Assembly (NCBI GenBank): GCA_900546615.1
Contig: URDJ01000040.1
Span: 1-22,583, forward strand
DNA length: 22,583 nucleotides
Origin: an uncultured Eubacteriales bacterium
GTDB taxonomy: Bacteria > Bacillota > Clostridia > Oscillospirales > Oscillospiraceae
Reading direction: 5' to 3'
Part shown: positions 22,572-22,583 of the stretch, piece by piece
Layout of the letters: each line of letters opens with the position of its first letter
Position numbering within the stretch: position 1 is the first letter of the stretch
Program-made: the position numbers and the translations under genes
Notes under the pieces: model-generated
Told to the model about the DNA's origin: nothing
What the model saw: only the letters and a program-made list of their open reading frames with translations
Databases searched by the model: none

Positions 22572-22583
22572 AACACTCTATAC

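Overview
The window looks like a chromosomal segment of a GC-rich, Gram-positive anaerobe of the class Clostridia, most likely an Oscillospirales-type gut commensal. The evidence is strong AGGAGG-type ribosome binding sites, an S-layer-homology (SLH) surface protein, a GH112 disaccharide phosphorylase typical of mucin and milk-glycan users, and intergenic hairpin repeats of a kind common in that order. The taxonomic call is an inference from gene content; there is no rRNA gene in the window.

Left part, + strand (27-4257): two ABC sugar permeases, a 65-residue two-helix membrane protein and a GH112 beta-galactoside phosphorylase form one operon that ends at a strong terminator. It would import a galactosyl disaccharide and split it with phosphate into galactose 1-phosphate and the second sugar. 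A 440-base gene-free stretch follows, with a perfect 20-bp inverted repeat and a second strong terminator. Next come an exopolyphosphatase (Ppx/GppA) gene and polyphosphate kinase (ppk1), overlapping by 8 bases, then a GT-C/PIG-V-like membrane protein.

Middle, + strand (9070-13124): a gene-free block holding an array of six hairpins, two of them identical, and then a good promoter for prfA (release factor 1). Coupled to prfA is one ORF that fuses a TsaC/Sua5-type threonylcarbamoyl-AMP synthase to dephospho-CoA kinase. It overlaps an M18 aminopeptidase gene. The prmC gene usually found beside prfA is absent.

Right part, mainly - strand (13126-19670): a ROK-family repressor, a xylose-isomerase-like sugar (phosphate) isomerase/epimerase, and a very unusual 653-residue ORF that joins three unrelated pieces in one frame: a Gfo/Idh/MocA dehydrogenase with an internal gap, about 80 residues of an FGGY kinase (xylulokinase-like) C-terminus, and a major facilitator transporter lacking its first helix. 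This reads as a sugar or polyol operon (repressor, isomerase, dehydrogenase, kinase, transporter) collapsed by several deletions, or as an assembly chimera. Upstream lie a guanine deaminase and, further on, an FkbM-type methyltransferase. Divergent from the latter is a large secreted protein with two beta-helix modules, an InlB-type repeat and three SLH domains. The window ends in a cluster of GC-rich hairpins.

The most noteworthy observations are the three-part chimeric ORF, the TsaC-CoaE fusion, the hairpin array before prfA, and the paired inverted 12-mers upstream of the ROK gene.
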